Of a DNA stretch of 64,000 nt, positions 1 through 8,684 are shown in pieces. The notes below the pieces were generated by a model. The model saw only the letters and a program-made list of their open reading frames with translations, was not told the origin of the DNA and did no database searches. Origin of the DNA: Polynucleobacter sp. IMCC 30228 (lineage in GTDB: Bacteria > Pseudomonadota > Gammaproteobacteria > Burkholderiales > Burkholderiaceae); contig NZ_JAJVCS010000003.1 in NCBI RefSeq assembly GCF_021395205.1, positions 1-64,000 on the forward strand. Reading direction: 5' to 3'. The stretch's first letter is position 1. Each line of letters starts with the position of its first letter. The position numbers and the translations under genes are program-made.

Positions 1-151
1 TCAGCCAAAAGTGGAGTATGCCCATCAGAGATTGGAAGGGTGCATTAAATCAGTTTAGTATTAAGTATGAGGAGAGAATCCCTCTGTAGTAAACGAACCC
101 CGTTTACACAAAATATGGGACACCCTCGGTAGCCAATCGAACCGCTTCCGC

Positions 152-189
152 CAAATAAATATAGCCCAATTTAGGGCTATATTTATTTG
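152..189. terminator. Strong hairpin terminator, probably bidirectional
   Basis: Two 16-base arms (152-167 and 174-189) are perfect reverse complements around a 6-nt loop. The outer part is A/T-rich and the inner part is GGGC/GCCC. Read either way, the stem ends in a T-rich arm, so it could stop transcription from a gene left of the window and from the minus-strand SRAP gene on the right. The stem is seen directly; terminator function is inferred. Confidence 0.75.
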
Positions 190-195
190 CCTTAA

Positions 196-238
196 TCGAC
201 CACTTCAGTGCGCCAGCCTATACATAGTATTTTGCTCA
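196..238. repeat. Diverged direct repeat, copy A
   Basis: This 43-nt stretch matches 985-1027 at 36 of 43 positions, in the same orientation, and weaker similarity continues another 30 nt to the right. Copy A lies just beyond the 3' end of the SRAP gene, between it and the hairpin at 152-189. I do not recognise the element; it could be an old duplication or the ends of a lost mobile element. Confidence 0.6.
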
Positions 239-280
239 AGGGGGGACCCCCTTAGTGAGCTTTCCAGACTTGAGGGTGGC

Positions 281-916
281 TTACAACCCCTTCGGATGCT
301 CCAGTGCAACTAGCTCTGGCATGACATCGACTGTCATCAGACTATTGGCGGTTTCTGTCGTGGCGTTAAGCCATTCTTGGAAGAATTCAGGGCGTAGCAC
401 TACAGGCGTTCTTTTTTCTTCGCCTACCTTATGGAATTGCTGCATCACCAAGTGCTGATCTGCATTAATAGTGAGCATGCTAAATGAGACCACCAGTTCA
501 CCTGACTCCTTATCTGTCCACGTATCCCAAATTGAGGCAATGCCCATTGGTTCAGTATTAGCGGCCTTTATTTCCCAGCGCACAGCTTTGCCACTGGCAT
601 AGGAAGGCTCAAAGAAGTTATCGACCAAGACTAAGCAGTATTGCCGTTTTCGCCATGGTGTGCGGTAACTAGGTTTCTCAGCAACGGTTTCAGCTCTGGC
701 GTTATATGTATGTCTACCAAAGGTCTCATCTTTAGCCCAATGCGGAATAAGCCCAAAGCGAGCTAATCCACAGGCGATTTGAGTCTTGTCATTACGTAAT
801 ACGATTGGAGCAGGGTAGCTAGGGTAAGTTTCAATAGGATAGTGGGAAGGCAAGTCCACATCAAAGTGTTCTTTAGTCCAAATGCTATTTTGGGTCGGCG
901 TGAAGTTGGTACACAT
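281..916 (-). CDS. SRAP (SOS response-associated peptidase) family protein, YedK/HMCES-like
   Basis: Predicted 211-residue member of the SRAP family, whose members bind abasic sites in single-stranded DNA through a covalent thiazolidine link to Cys2. The start is set at 916 because SRAP proteins need Cys as residue 2 after Met removal, and the reading here begins MCTNF; a longer in-frame start at 979 would bury that Cys. The other expected residues are present: Asn72 (NARAET), Glu103 (FFEP) and His162 (FHK). The usual HxRMP-type ending is replaced by a longer HKVGEEKRTP segment. Length agrees with E. coli YedK (about 222 residues). It stands alone, bracketed by the direct repeat at 196-238 and 985-1027. 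No clear LexA box was found by eye. Confidence 0.88.
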   Translation of the reverse strand: MCTNFTPTQNSIWTKEHFDVDLPSHYPIETYPSYPAPIVLRNDKTQIACGLARFGLIPHWAKDETFGRHTYNARAETVAEKPSYRTPWRKRQYCLVLVDNFFEPSYASGKAVRWEIKAANTEPMGIASIWDTWTDKESGELVVSFSMLTINADQHLVMQQFHKVGEEKRTPVVLRPEFFQEWLNATTETANSLMTVDVMPELVALEHPKGL

Positions 917-984
917 AGCAAAATCATAAGCTACCCTTAACGATTTGCAATAACCCAGACCCCACCTTACCCCCCCCACCTTTA

Positions 985-1027
985 TCGTCTACTTCACTAC
1001 GCCAGCCAATACGTAGTAATTTGCTCA
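985..1027. repeat. Diverged direct repeat, copy B
   Basis: Partner of 196-238 (36 of 43 identical, same orientation). It lies about 70 nt upstream of the SRAP start, so the two copies bracket that gene. On the minus strand both can be read as similar short peptides of the form LSKxLxIGWRxEVxD; copy A then meets a stop, while copy B reads on. They may therefore be the tails of a lost coding sequence. Confidence 0.6.
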
Positions 1028-1329
1028 GGGGCTAACCTTTTGTGAAGTTTCCTGACCATAGAATAAAAGCGGCGCTTTAATTATTCAAACCTATTCAGAC
1101 TTAGATGGTAGCTTTACTCGACTATGGATATTTTAAGACATTCGTATTTGGTATTTATGATGTTTATCAGGCGGGTAGGAAAGCAAGCGAAACGCAAGTA
1201 GTTTATTTTGATGGAATTAGCAAGCAAGTTAGCAATTATTAGGAAGGCAGGTATCTTGCTGTGCATCCAATTCTGATCTAGATGATCAGTTAGCTAAAGA
1301 GTGGCATGGCCCGATTTAAACAAAAGATC

Positions 1330-1378
1330 TTGTAGGAGTAGGTTTCAATAAGGATATAATTGTAGTAACATATCTACA
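1330..1378 (+). promoter_or_regulatory. Candidate promoter and autoregulatory operator of the TA pair
   Basis: A perfect TATAAT lies at 1355-1360 with a weak -35 (TTGTAG, 1330-1335) 19 nt upstream. Immediately after it, TGTAG (1361-1365) and CTACA (1374-1378) form an inverted repeat with an 8-nt spacer, where a Phd-type antitoxin would be expected to bind and repress its own operon. The boxes are seen in the sequence; binding is inferred. Confidence 0.4.
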
Positions 1379-1400
1379 TTACCTGATTTTAGGAGCTACC

Positions 1401-1655
1401 ATGACCATTACTACCGTCTCTAGCCGTCAATTTAACCAAGATGCTAGCGGAGTAAAAAAAGCCAGCCAATCTGGCCCAGTATTTATTACTGATCGAGGAC
1501 GGCCTGCTCATGTTTTATTAACTTATGAAGCGTATAAAAATATATGCGGGAAAGAAGCCAAAATTGCCGATTTATTAGCACTAGTTGGGGCTGAAAATAT
1601 TGATTTTTTGCCTTCAGGTAGTCGGGATATCGCTAAACCAGCTGAATTTTTCTAA
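1401..1655 (+). CDS. Type II antitoxin, Phd/YefM family
   Basis: Predicted 84-residue antitoxin. The N-terminal half has the Phd/YefM pattern: a SSRQFNQD start, then GPVFITDRGRPAHVLLTYEAYK, a fold that binds DNA as a dimer and represses its own promoter. The C-terminal part, ending near PAEFF, would wrap and block the toxin. A good ribosome site (AGGAG at 1391-1395) sits before the ATG. The stop overlaps the toxin start by one base (TAATG), the usual coupling that keeps antitoxin in excess. Family assignment is by pattern recognition. Confidence 0.85.
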   Translation: MTITTVSSRQFNQDASGVKKASQSGPVFITDRGRPAHVLLTYEAYKNICGKEAKIADLLALVGAENIDFLPSGSRDIAKPAEFF

Positions 1656-2071
1656 TGTATTTAATCGATACAAATGTAATTTCTGAAATTCGTAAGATTC
1701 GTTTTGGAAGTGCCAACAAAAATGTAGCGAAATGGGCTGATGATGTAGATGCTCGAGAACTATATCTTTCTGTTATCACAGTTGAAGAACTGGAGATTGG
1801 CGTTTTATTACTAAAGCGACGAGACCCAAAACAAGGCGCTGTTCTAAGAGCTTGGCTTGATCATCAAGTTTTCCCTGCATTTGAAGGGCGCATATTAGAA
1901 ATTGATATGGCCATCGTTTTACGTAGTGCGCATTTACACGTACCAAATCCAAAGCCATTAAGAGATGGCTTAATTGCCGCAACTGCATTAGTTCATAGTA
2001 TGACTGTGGTGACGCGCAATGTAGAGGATTTTAAAATGGCTGGGGTAAAAATTTTTGATCCTTGGCAATAA
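1655..2071 (+). CDS. PIN-domain toxin, VapC/FitB-like ribonuclease
   Basis: Predicted 138-residue PIN-domain endoribonuclease and partner of the preceding antitoxin. The acidic metal-binding residues of the family are visible: Asp5 in LIDTNVISE, Glu45 in the VEELEIG helix, Asp104 in LRDGLIAA and Asp125 in TRNVEDF. The TNVISEIRK opening is close to the FitB branch. Phd-type antitoxins with PIN toxins are a known mixed pairing. The start overlaps the antitoxin stop by one base, so translation is probably coupled. All catalytic acids are present, so the toxin looks functional. No other gene is linked. Confidence 0.88.
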   Translation: MYLIDTNVISEIRKIRFGSANKNVAKWADDVDARELYLSVITVEELEIGVLLLKRRDPKQGAVLRAWLDHQVFPAFEGRILEIDMAIVLRSAHLHVPNPKPLRDGLIAATALVHSMTVVTRNVEDFKMAGVKIFDPWQ

Positions 2072-2301
2072 GTTATCGCTGATCTTATTAAATGAGTTGA
2101 GACTTGCTAAGTCGAGGGGCTAATTTTTAAGGCGCTGGATTTGATCATGCTCTTTTTTAGAGCCAATTACACCCTATAGCGCTGGCATATGCTAATTTCA
2201 AATACAGACTTACAAGAGTTGGCTAAGGTTTCCTGAGGTGAGTTCCTGAGAAATCTAGCGGTTGATGCGCTTGAGAATCAATATATAAAGGTGGTAAGCT
2301 A

Positions 2302-2517
2302 ATGAATAATTGGCAAATAGTGATGGATAATAAAGTGAATTTAAAAAGGCTAAGCATGCGTGCAAATTTCCGCAATTGGACATTACTGGTTGGATTATTA
2401 TGTGTCGCCGCAGCCTGCGTCATTGCTTACCTAATTACTTTGCCAGCTGAGGCCGATGTTTCTTTGTTATTTGATGCGCCTAAATATAGTAGTTTGCAAT
2501 ATTGGATTTCTACTTAA
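2302..2517 (+). CDS. Small single-span membrane protein (hypothetical)
   Basis: A 71-codon frame with a plausible ribosome site (AAAGGTGG before the ATG) encodes a basic N-terminus followed by one hydrophobic helix at about residues 28-47 and a short tail. I do not recognise the family. It ends 23 nt before the di-iron protein gene and could share its transcript. A chance ORF or the end of a decayed gene is also possible. Confidence 0.35.
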   Translation: MNNWQIVMDNKVNLKRLSMRANFRNWTLLVGLLCVAAACVIAYLITLPAEADVSLLFDAPKYSSLQYWIST

Positions 2518-2540
2518 CTTATTTTAAAGAGAGAATTGAC

Positions 2541-3455
2541 ATGCAAGCCTCTATGTTAGAAGAAGTAATCACAGTACCTAATCCTTATCCAATTCGTTTT
2601 CAAGTTCAATATGATGAAGTCTGGCATCTTTGCCAGCAAGCGCGCGATTTAACGTGGAATCCTGATCACATTGATTTTGCTGATATTCGGGATGCCGATT
2701 TACCCCAAGAGGTAAGAGAGGCTGGGGGCGAGTGGTGGAGCTTGCGCTCGTGGATGGAGCATGGCGCCATCGCTTATGGAACAGAACGCCTTCGCGAAGC
2801 TATTTTTGCTCACCAGCCGTTTGAAATTAAGCAGCATATTGTCAATTTTATTGCTGAAGAGTTACGCCACCATGAAGCCTCGGTATTAATTGCCAAAAAT
2901 TTAGGCGGATATCACGACGAGCCACGAGCTGATTACTTTAAATTGGTCATTCCCCGTTTTCATGATGAACGTGATGAAAAGGCGATGAGTTTTTTTGCGG
3001 GCTTAGCAGTCAATACCTTATTTGAACAATTATCAGGTGAATTGTTGCAAGCACGATATGAAAATGCTCGCTTTGAATCGATCCGCATGGCCTGTAAATT
3101 AATTTTGCGTGATGAAGCTCGCCATATTCAGTTTGGTCGAATCATTATGCGACGTTTTTTTGAAACTTTAAGTGCTGATGAAAAGCGCCTGATTGGGGAA
3201 AAGTTCTCCAAAAAATTACGTGGCAGCTTGCTTAATGGTGTGTATTCAGTAGTGAACTTGCCGGAGGATGAGCGTAAGCGTGCAGGGCGTAACAGGGCGC
3301 TTGCATCTGAATATGGTTTGGGTGCTACGCATCCCGATGAGGAAGTAGAAGTGATCCGCAATGCTTTAGACCGCATTCGCGCTGACGTCGCCCCTTACGG
3401 AGTTGAGATTCCTGCTATTCCAGAGCTAGACGGCTTAGCTCAGTTATCAAGTTAA
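2541..3455 (+). CDS. Ferritin-like di-iron protein (AurF/R2-like fold), substrate unknown
   Basis: Predicted 304-residue helical protein with the two ExxH signatures of carboxylate-bridged di-iron enzymes: Glu107-xx-His110 (EELRHHE) and Glu192-xx-His195 (DEARHIQFG). Further Glu residues on other helices (74, 82, 162, 167) could complete the site. The DEARHxxFG helix resembles N-oxygenases of the AurF type and R2-like oxidases, so an O2-dependent oxidation is likely, but the substrate cannot be read from sequence. ATG 2541 is chosen because AAAGAGAG sits at the right distance; an upstream in-frame start at 2502 would overlap the small membrane ORF. It is followed by a Bug receptor gene and may be an oxygenase of the adjoining catabolic cluster. 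Confidence 0.7.
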   Translation: MQASMLEEVITVPNPYPIRFQVQYDEVWHLCQQARDLTWNPDHIDFADIRDADLPQEVREAGGEWWSLRSWMEHGAIAYGTERLREAIFAHQPFEIKQHIVNFIAEELRHHEASVLIAKNLGGYHDEPRADYFKLVIPRFHDERDEKAMSFFAGLAVNTLFEQLSGELLQARYENARFESIRMACKLILRDEARHIQFGRIIMRRFFETLSADEKRLIGEKFSKKLRGSLLNGVYSVVNLPEDERKRAGRNRALASEYGLGATHPDEEVEVIRNALDRIRADVAPYGVEIPAIPELDGLAQLSS

Positions 3456-3487
3456 GAAAAATATTGTTATTAAGGGAGATTAAGGAA

Positions 3488-4450
3488 TTGAACAGTTTTT
3501 CTAAATTACTAGTGCTGACAGTAGCTTTATTTAGCCTCCCTGCATTAGCCCAACAAACTTACCCGCAGAAACCGATTACCTTAGTCGTGCCCTATCCCCC
3601 TGGCGGTTCAGCTGATATTTTGGCGAGAGCACTAGCGCCAAAATTGGGCGAACGCTTGGGACAGACTATTTTGATTGAAAATCGCGCGGGAGCGGGTACA
3701 GCAATTGGTGCAAAGGCAGTTGCGAGTGCGGCCCCCGATGGCTATACCTTGCTATTAGGCACCGTTAGCTCGAATGCGATTAATCCTGCGATGACTAAGG
3801 TTGGCTATGACCCAATCAAAGATTTTGTCGCGATTGCACCTGTGGCCGCCATCCCATTTGTTTTGGTAGCTAACCCCACTTTTCCTCGTAATAATGTGGG
3901 TGAATTAATTGCCTATGCTAAGGCAAATCCTGAGAAAGTCAGTTACGCATCTGCGGGCCCAGGCACGTCAAATCATTTAGCGGGCGTTATGCTAGCTTCA
4001 GCTGCACAAATTAATTTAGTGCATGTACCTTATAAAGGAAGTGCGCCAGCATTAAATGATGTTATTGGCGGTCATGTGCCAATCATGTTTGATTTAATCG
4101 CCACTGCGCAACCGATGATTCAAGCAGGAAAAGTGAAGGCTCTGGCAGTAACCAGTAAAGCGCGCACATCTTTATTGCCCCAAGTGCCAACCATGCGAGA
4201 AAGTGGTTTAGCCGATTATCAAGTAAGCGCGTGGTTTGGTATTTTTGGCCCTGCAGAAATGCCGATAGCTATTATTAATAAATTAAATCTTGAAATTACT
4301 GCAGTAATTAAAAATCCGGAAATGCAAAAACGTTTGCGTGAGTTGGGTGCTGAACCCGAGACCGCAACGCCACAAGAATATGAGCGTTTTGTGCGCGAGG
4401 AAGCAGCAAAGTGGGTAACGGTTGTGAAGTTGGCAAACTTGGCCCCTTAA
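3488..4450 (+). CDS. Bug/TctC-family periplasmic solute-binding protein (1)
   Basis: Tripartite tricarboxylate transporter receptor-type protein that binds a carboxylated or related small molecule in the periplasm. Family pattern: signal peptide ending near ALAQQ, then YPQKPITLVVPYPPGGSAD, a DGYTLLLG turn and HVPYKGSAPALND. A TTG at 3488 is preferred because AAGGGAG lies 9 nt upstream and the protein then begins directly with a normal signal peptide; TTG 3464 would add eight residues. No TctA or TctB membrane subunit is in the window, so it must use a remote permease or act as an orphan receptor. It is followed by an esterase and by further Bug genes. Confidence 0.88.
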   Translation: MNSFSKLLVLTVALFSLPALAQQTYPQKPITLVVPYPPGGSADILARALAPKLGERLGQTILIENRAGAGTAIGAKAVASAAPDGYTLLLGTVSSNAINPAMTKVGYDPIKDFVAIAPVAAIPFVLVANPTFPRNNVGELIAYAKANPEKVSYASAGPGTSNHLAGVMLASAAQINLVHVPYKGSAPALNDVIGGHVPIMFDLIATAQPMIQAGKVKALAVTSKARTSLLPQVPTMRESGLADYQVSAWFGIFGPAEMPIAIINKLNLEITAVIKNPEMQKRLRELGAEPETATPQEYERFVREEAAKWVTVVKLANLAP

Positions 4451-4488
4451 TTCATTATTTAAGCGTCGAAAAATTTCTCATCTAGCTT

Positions 4489-5388
4489 GTGGCCCCTAGT
4501 CAAATTCCTGTAGCTTTATTTCCTAGCCTACAGAGAATTGGCAATTCCTGGGCTAGCGATATTCAGCGGTATAGCCAAGAAGTAAAAGACCTCTACGCCC
4601 CTTTGCATGCTTTAACGAATAATGAGGACATTACTGTTGAACGCAATTTAGCTTATGGCGAAGATGCTCGGCAAGTACTGGATATTTTTATTCCTGCGCA
4701 GGTAAAAAATGCTGGCGTAGTCATTTTTGTGCATGGCGGTGCCTTTGTACGGGGTGCAAAATGTACCACCGATAGCTTGTATGACAATGTTTTATATTGG
4801 TTTGCCCGTCAAGGCTATATCGGAGTCAACGTTGAATATCGTTTGGCGCCAGCAGCAACATACCCTGCTGGTGGCATTGATGTAGCTTTGGCAATTGAAT
4901 GGGTGCATAACCATATTGCTCAATTTGGCGGAAATCCTAAACAAATTCTATTAATTGGACATTCCGCTGGCGGTACTCATGCAGCTGCTTATGTGTTTGA
5001 TCCTGCCGTAGCTTGTTTTGGTAAATATCTAGAGGCGCTAGTTTTAATTTCTGCACGTTTAAAGGCAGACGTTCTGCCAGAAAATCCGAATGCTGAAGGA
5101 GTACGCGCTTATTTTGGTGCAGATGAAAATCAATATGCTGAAAAATCACCGCTGACATACGTAGCTAATAGCTCCTTGCCAACCTTAGTGGTGGTGGCAG
5201 AATTTGAAAATCCGCTCTTAGATGTATATGGGAAAGCCTTTGCTAGAAAATTAGCAGAGGTTCGCTCGGCAAAGCCTTTGTTATTAGAAAAGGCAATGCA
5301 TAATCACATGTCGATTGTGGCCCACTTTAATAGCAGTGAAGATGAATTGGGGCGGCAGATTTTAGAGTTTTGGGAAAATCAGCAGTAA
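4489..5388 (+). CDS. Alpha/beta hydrolase, esterase/arylformamidase-like
   Basis: Predicted 299-residue serine hydrolase. An HGGAF oxyanion motif (about residue 83) is followed by GHSAGG with nucleophile Ser159, and a late His in MHNHMS probably completes the triad. This arrangement fits the BD-FAE, HSL-like and kynurenine-formamidase groups. No signal peptide is visible, so it is probably cytoplasmic. The start is a GTG with no clear Shine-Dalgarno, so the N-terminus is uncertain. Placed between two Bug receptor genes, it may cleave an ester or amide of the imported compound. The exact substrate is unknown. Confidence 0.8.
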   Translation: MAPSQIPVALFPSLQRIGNSWASDIQRYSQEVKDLYAPLHALTNNEDITVERNLAYGEDARQVLDIFIPAQVKNAGVVIFVHGGAFVRGAKCTTDSLYDNVLYWFARQGYIGVNVEYRLAPAATYPAGGIDVALAIEWVHNHIAQFGGNPKQILLIGHSAGGTHAAAYVFDPAVACFGKYLEALVLISARLKADVLPENPNAEGVRAYFGADENQYAEKSPLTYVANSSLPTLVVVAEFENPLLDVYGKAFARKLAEVRSAKPLLLEKAMHNHMSIVAHFNSSEDELGRQILEFWENQQ

Positions 5389-5477
5389 TAAGTAGTTTAG
5401 AGCGCTGGAAGTTGAAGGTTCTGAGCCTTAATTTTGAGTTTGATATAAGATAAAGAAAAATATTAGGGGACAATAAA

Positions 5478-6467
5478 ATGAAAAAAATAAGTTATATTTC
5501 GAAAGTAATGGGTTTTTTATGTGCTTCAGTAGCTTTACATTACTCAGGTTTAGGGCAAGCAGCCGAACCTTTTCCTAATAAAGAAATTCGCCTCATCGTA
5601 CCTTGGAATGTAGGCGGCTCTAATGATATTTCAGCCAGACTTTTATCGCAGCTAATTGCAGAGCAAGGCATTAAGGTGGTGGTAGAAAACATAGCTGGGG
5701 CTACGGGTTCAATTGGCATGGGCAAAGTGGCTAATGCAGAGCCTGATGGTTATACAGTTGGCATGGGCACAAGCTCAACCATGGCGATGATTGCGCAAAA
5801 TTTAACCACTTTAAAAAATGATCAATTTGCACCTATAGCCAGAGTAACGACAGATCAATTGTTATTACTAGTGCCTGGCGATGGGCCGGCGACAAATTTA
5901 GATGCTTTTCTCGCTATGGTTAAAAAGAATCCAAATAAGATTTCGATTGGCACACCTGGCAGCAATAACTTGAATCATATTTTTGCTGTGATGACTGGGA
6001 GGGTCGTAAATACTGAAATTATTACTATTCCTTATACAGGTGGATCGAAAGTTATTGTTGATTTGGCGGGTAAGCAAATTGATGCTGCAGTTTTAAAACC
6101 GTCGGAAAGTAAAACACAAATTGATGCTGGCCTTGTAAAGCCCATCGGCGTATTTGCCAATGACCGGATTAAAACTTTGCCGAACGTTCCAACCTTTAAA
6201 GAAAAAGGCTTTGACGTTTTTCCTTTTGGGCCACTTGTGCAGATGGCATATATCGCTGCGCCTGCAAAAACCCCGCAAGCCGTGCAAGATCGCTTGATCA
6301 CTATTTTTAGTAAGGCAATTCAAGACCCACGATTTAAGAAGGCCTCTGAAGAGGGTGGGGCTAAAGTAGATGATGTAACAGGCAAAGCACTTGGTGAAGA
6401 AATCGTGGCCGTTACTAAAACACTCGCTGTAGTTGGTCCAAAAATATTTACAACAGAAAAGAAATAA
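5478..6467 (+). CDS. Bug/TctC-family periplasmic solute-binding protein (2)
   Basis: 329-residue receptor with a signal peptide ending near GQAAEP, then FPNKEIRLIVPWNVGGSND, a DGYTVGMG turn and TIPYTGGSKVI. The VPWNVGG ligand loop differs from the VPYPPGG and VPFAAGS loops of the sister proteins in this window, suggesting a different ligand. A GGGGA ribosome site precedes the ATG. The gene is 24 nt upstream of the first mandelate-racemase-like gene, so it probably delivers that pathway's substrate. No TctA/B partner is seen. Confidence 0.88.
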   Translation: MKKISYISKVMGFLCASVALHYSGLGQAAEPFPNKEIRLIVPWNVGGSNDISARLLSQLIAEQGIKVVVENIAGATGSIGMGKVANAEPDGYTVGMGTSSTMAMIAQNLTTLKNDQFAPIARVTTDQLLLLVPGDGPATNLDAFLAMVKKNPNKISIGTPGSNNLNHIFAVMTGRVVNTEIITIPYTGGSKVIVDLAGKQIDAAVLKPSESKTQIDAGLVKPIGVFANDRIKTLPNVPTFKEKGFDVFPFGPLVQMAYIAAPAKTPQAVQDRLITIFSKAIQDPRFKKASEEGGAKVDDVTGKALGEEIVAVTKTLAVVGPKIFTTEKK

Positions 6468-6491
6468 TTTTCTAGCTGAAAGCCGTCATTC

Positions 6492-7634
6492 ATGTCAAAA
6501 ATTAAGAAAGTCACGTGCCACGTTGTTTCGGCTCCGGTTGCAAAACCCTTTACATCTTCAAGAGGGTGGATTTATAAAACCCGTGGATCTTGTATTGTCG
6601 AAATCGAAACCGTTGATGGCATTGTTGGTTGGGGCGAATGTTATGGTCCATCAGCAGTTGCAAAAAGTTTTATCGATACCCAGTATGCGCCGCGTATTCT
6701 GGGCATGGACTCATTTGATGTAGAAGTGATTTGGGAGGAGCTCTACAACCGCATTAAAGATTACGGTACTAGAGGAATGGCGATTTCAGCAATTAGCGGT
6801 ATTGATATTGCCCTGTGGGACATTATTGGTAAGAGTTGTGGTCAGCCCATTCATAAATTAATTGGTGGCTCTTACCGCACCGAGGTGTTTGCCTATGCTA
6901 CGGGACTATATTTTATTGATATGGATCGCTTAATCGAAGAGGCAGTTGAAGAGGCCCTGGAATTTAAAGGTAACGGTTTTACAGCAATCAAAATGAAGAT
7001 TGGTTTGGGTAATCCCAAATTTGATATCAAGCGTGTTGAAGCAGTGCGCAAAGCAATTGGCGATGATATTCGGCTGATGGTTGATGCCAATCATTGCTTT
7101 ACTGTACCGCAAGCAATTCGTATTGGCCGCGAGTTAGAGCAATTGGATGTGGAATGGTTTGAAGAACCTATTTCACCAGAGGATATTGATGGCTATGTTG
7201 AGGTCACCCGTGCCTTAGATATGGCTGTCGCAGGGGGTGAGAATGAATTTACCCGCTGGGGCTTCCGTGATCTAGTGGTAAGAAAAGCCATGGATATTGT
7301 GCAGCCTGATGTCTGTGCCGCCGGAGGAATAAGTGAGTGCCGTAAGATCGCCACTCTAGCTAGCGCTCATGGGGTGGAGTGTGTGCCGCATGCTTGGGGT
7401 TCTGCCATTGGTTTGGCTGCTACTTTGCATTTCTTGGCTGCACTGCCTGATCAACCCCCAAGTTTTAAAGGTAACCCTCCATTATTAGAATTAGAGCAAT
7501 GTGAAAATCCATTCCGCGATCTTCTGTCGATTGAGCCCATTGAGCAACACAATGGTAAGGTAAAAATTCCAACTGGACCCGGCTTAGGAATTGAAATTAA
7601 TCGCAGCGTTTTAGATCAATACCGAGTTTCATAA
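6492..7634 (+). CDS. Mandelate racemase/muconate lactonizing enzyme family protein (1)
   Basis: 380-residue enolase-superfamily enzyme that would abstract the alpha proton of a carboxylate with Mg2+ help. Metal ligands are Asp198 (VDANH), Glu224 (FEEP) and Glu250 (GGENE). The acid/base residues match the mandelate-racemase subgroup: Lys167-x-Lys169 (IKMKIG) on one face and His300 (VPHAWGS) on the other, with the partner Asp in QPDVCAAGG. Racemisation or acid-sugar dehydration is therefore more likely than muconate lactonisation. It lies between a Bug receptor gene and a D-2-hydroxyacid dehydrogenase gene. The substrate is unresolved. Confidence 0.88.
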   Translation: MSKIKKVTCHVVSAPVAKPFTSSRGWIYKTRGSCIVEIETVDGIVGWGECYGPSAVAKSFIDTQYAPRILGMDSFDVEVIWEELYNRIKDYGTRGMAISAISGIDIALWDIIGKSCGQPIHKLIGGSYRTEVFAYATGLYFIDMDRLIEEAVEEALEFKGNGFTAIKMKIGLGNPKFDIKRVEAVRKAIGDDIRLMVDANHCFTVPQAIRIGRELEQLDVEWFEEPISPEDIDGYVEVTRALDMAVAGGENEFTRWGFRDLVVRKAMDIVQPDVCAAGGISECRKIATLASAHGVECVPHAWGSAIGLAATLHFLAALPDQPPSFKGNPPLLELEQCENPFRDLLSIEPIEQHNGKVKIPTGPGLGIEINRSVLDQYRVS

Positions 7635-7712
7635 GAATATTATTTTTTTGAGTCTAGCAACTAGTTTACTTGTGCAGTCATCAAAATCCAATAAAACAAG
7701 GGGTTCTTTTTC

Positions 7713-8672
7713 TTGAGTAAGAAGCCAAAGGTATTACTAACAAATCCAATTCATCCTCATTTTTTTGAAGAATTAGCTCAACACTGTGAGGTGGTGGTAG
7801 CCCCAGATACGAAGCCTGCAACCCTTAAAGCCTTAATTGGCGATTGCAATGGGTTAATAGTGCGTTCTCAGTTGCCAGCCGATATTTTTGAGAATGCAAA
7901 ACAGATGAAGGCGGTGGTACGGCATGGGGTTGGGCTTGATTTCATACCGGTTGAGGCGGCTACTAAAAAGAATATCGCCGTAGCCAATTTGCCCGGATCG
8001 AATACGAATGCGGTAGTGGAATATTGCCTCGCAGTTATCTTTCATTTCCGTCGGCGTCTGCATGTCATTGACTCAATACTGAGAGATAAAGGTTGGGCAA
8101 CTGCTCGCCCATTAGCAGATGATGTAACAGAAATTCAAACTACTACCTTAGGCATTATTGGCGTGGGGGCCATTGGCAGCGCTTTAGCAAAAGCTGCCAG
8201 TAGCTTAAATATGCAAGTGGTCGCCTTAACGAGGCGCCCAGAAAATTTACCTAAACATATTCGCGCAGTGAGCAAGAACGATTTATTTTCTCAGGCTGAT
8301 GTGATTGCCATTTGTTGTCCCCTGAATGATCAAACACGCGGCTTAGTTGACGCAAGTGCCATTGCGCTCATGAAGCCCAATGCCATCTTAATTAATGTAG
8401 CGCGCGGACCCGTGGTCGATACTAAAGCTATCATTACAGCGCTTAAGGCAGGAAAAATTGCTGGGGCAGCCATGGATGTGCATGATGAGCATCCTTTAAC
8501 TGGACAAGAAGAAGTTTTTAATTGCCCCAACTTACTTCTAACGCCTCATCTGGCCTCTATTACTGCGAGTAGTATGCGTGGCATGAGTGAGGGTGCTGTT
8601 AAAACAATGTTAGCTTTATTGCGTGGGGATCGCCCCGACAATACAGTTAATCCCACCGTATTTACTAACTAG
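7713..8672 (+). CDS. D-2-hydroxyacid dehydrogenase, NAD(P)-dependent
   Basis: 319-residue member of the D-isomer-specific 2-hydroxyacid dehydrogenase family, interconverting a 2-hydroxy acid and a 2-keto acid. The nucleotide-binding GVGAIGS motif lies in the central Rossmann domain (about residues 150-156). The catalytic Arg (NVARGPVVD), Glu (DEHPL) and His (TPHLAS) follow in the usual order. The start is TTG 7713, giving MSKKPKV; no strong ribosome site is seen beyond the GGGG at 7700-7703. Between two enolase-superfamily genes, it likely oxidises or reduces a pathway intermediate. Confidence 0.9.
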   Translation: MSKKPKVLLTNPIHPHFFEELAQHCEVVVAPDTKPATLKALIGDCNGLIVRSQLPADIFENAKQMKAVVRHGVGLDFIPVEAATKKNIAVANLPGSNTNAVVEYCLAVIFHFRRRLHVIDSILRDKGWATARPLADDVTEIQTTTLGIIGVGAIGSALAKAASSLNMQVVALTRRPENLPKHIRAVSKNDLFSQADVIAICCPLNDQTRGLVDASAIALMKPNAILINVARGPVVDTKAIITALKAGKIAGAAMDVHDEHPLTGQEEVFNCPNLLLTPHLASITASSMRGMSEGAVKTMLALLRGDRPDNTVNPTVFTN

Positions 8673-8684
8673 AATGTTGTGACC

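Larger units (their letters stand above)
917..1400. other. Gene-poor gap between SRAP gene and toxin-antitoxin pair
   Basis: Apart from repeat copy B (985-1027) and the promoter region next to the antitoxin, no recognised gene was found. A 45-codon ATG frame runs at 1105-1242 on the plus strand, without a convincing ribosome site or a recognisable product. The stretch looks like decayed accessory DNA. Confidence 0.4.

Noticed and set aside
255-458. 67-codon plus-strand frame over the SRAP gene
   Set aside because: It lies antisense to the conserved C-terminus of SRAP and has no recognisable product.
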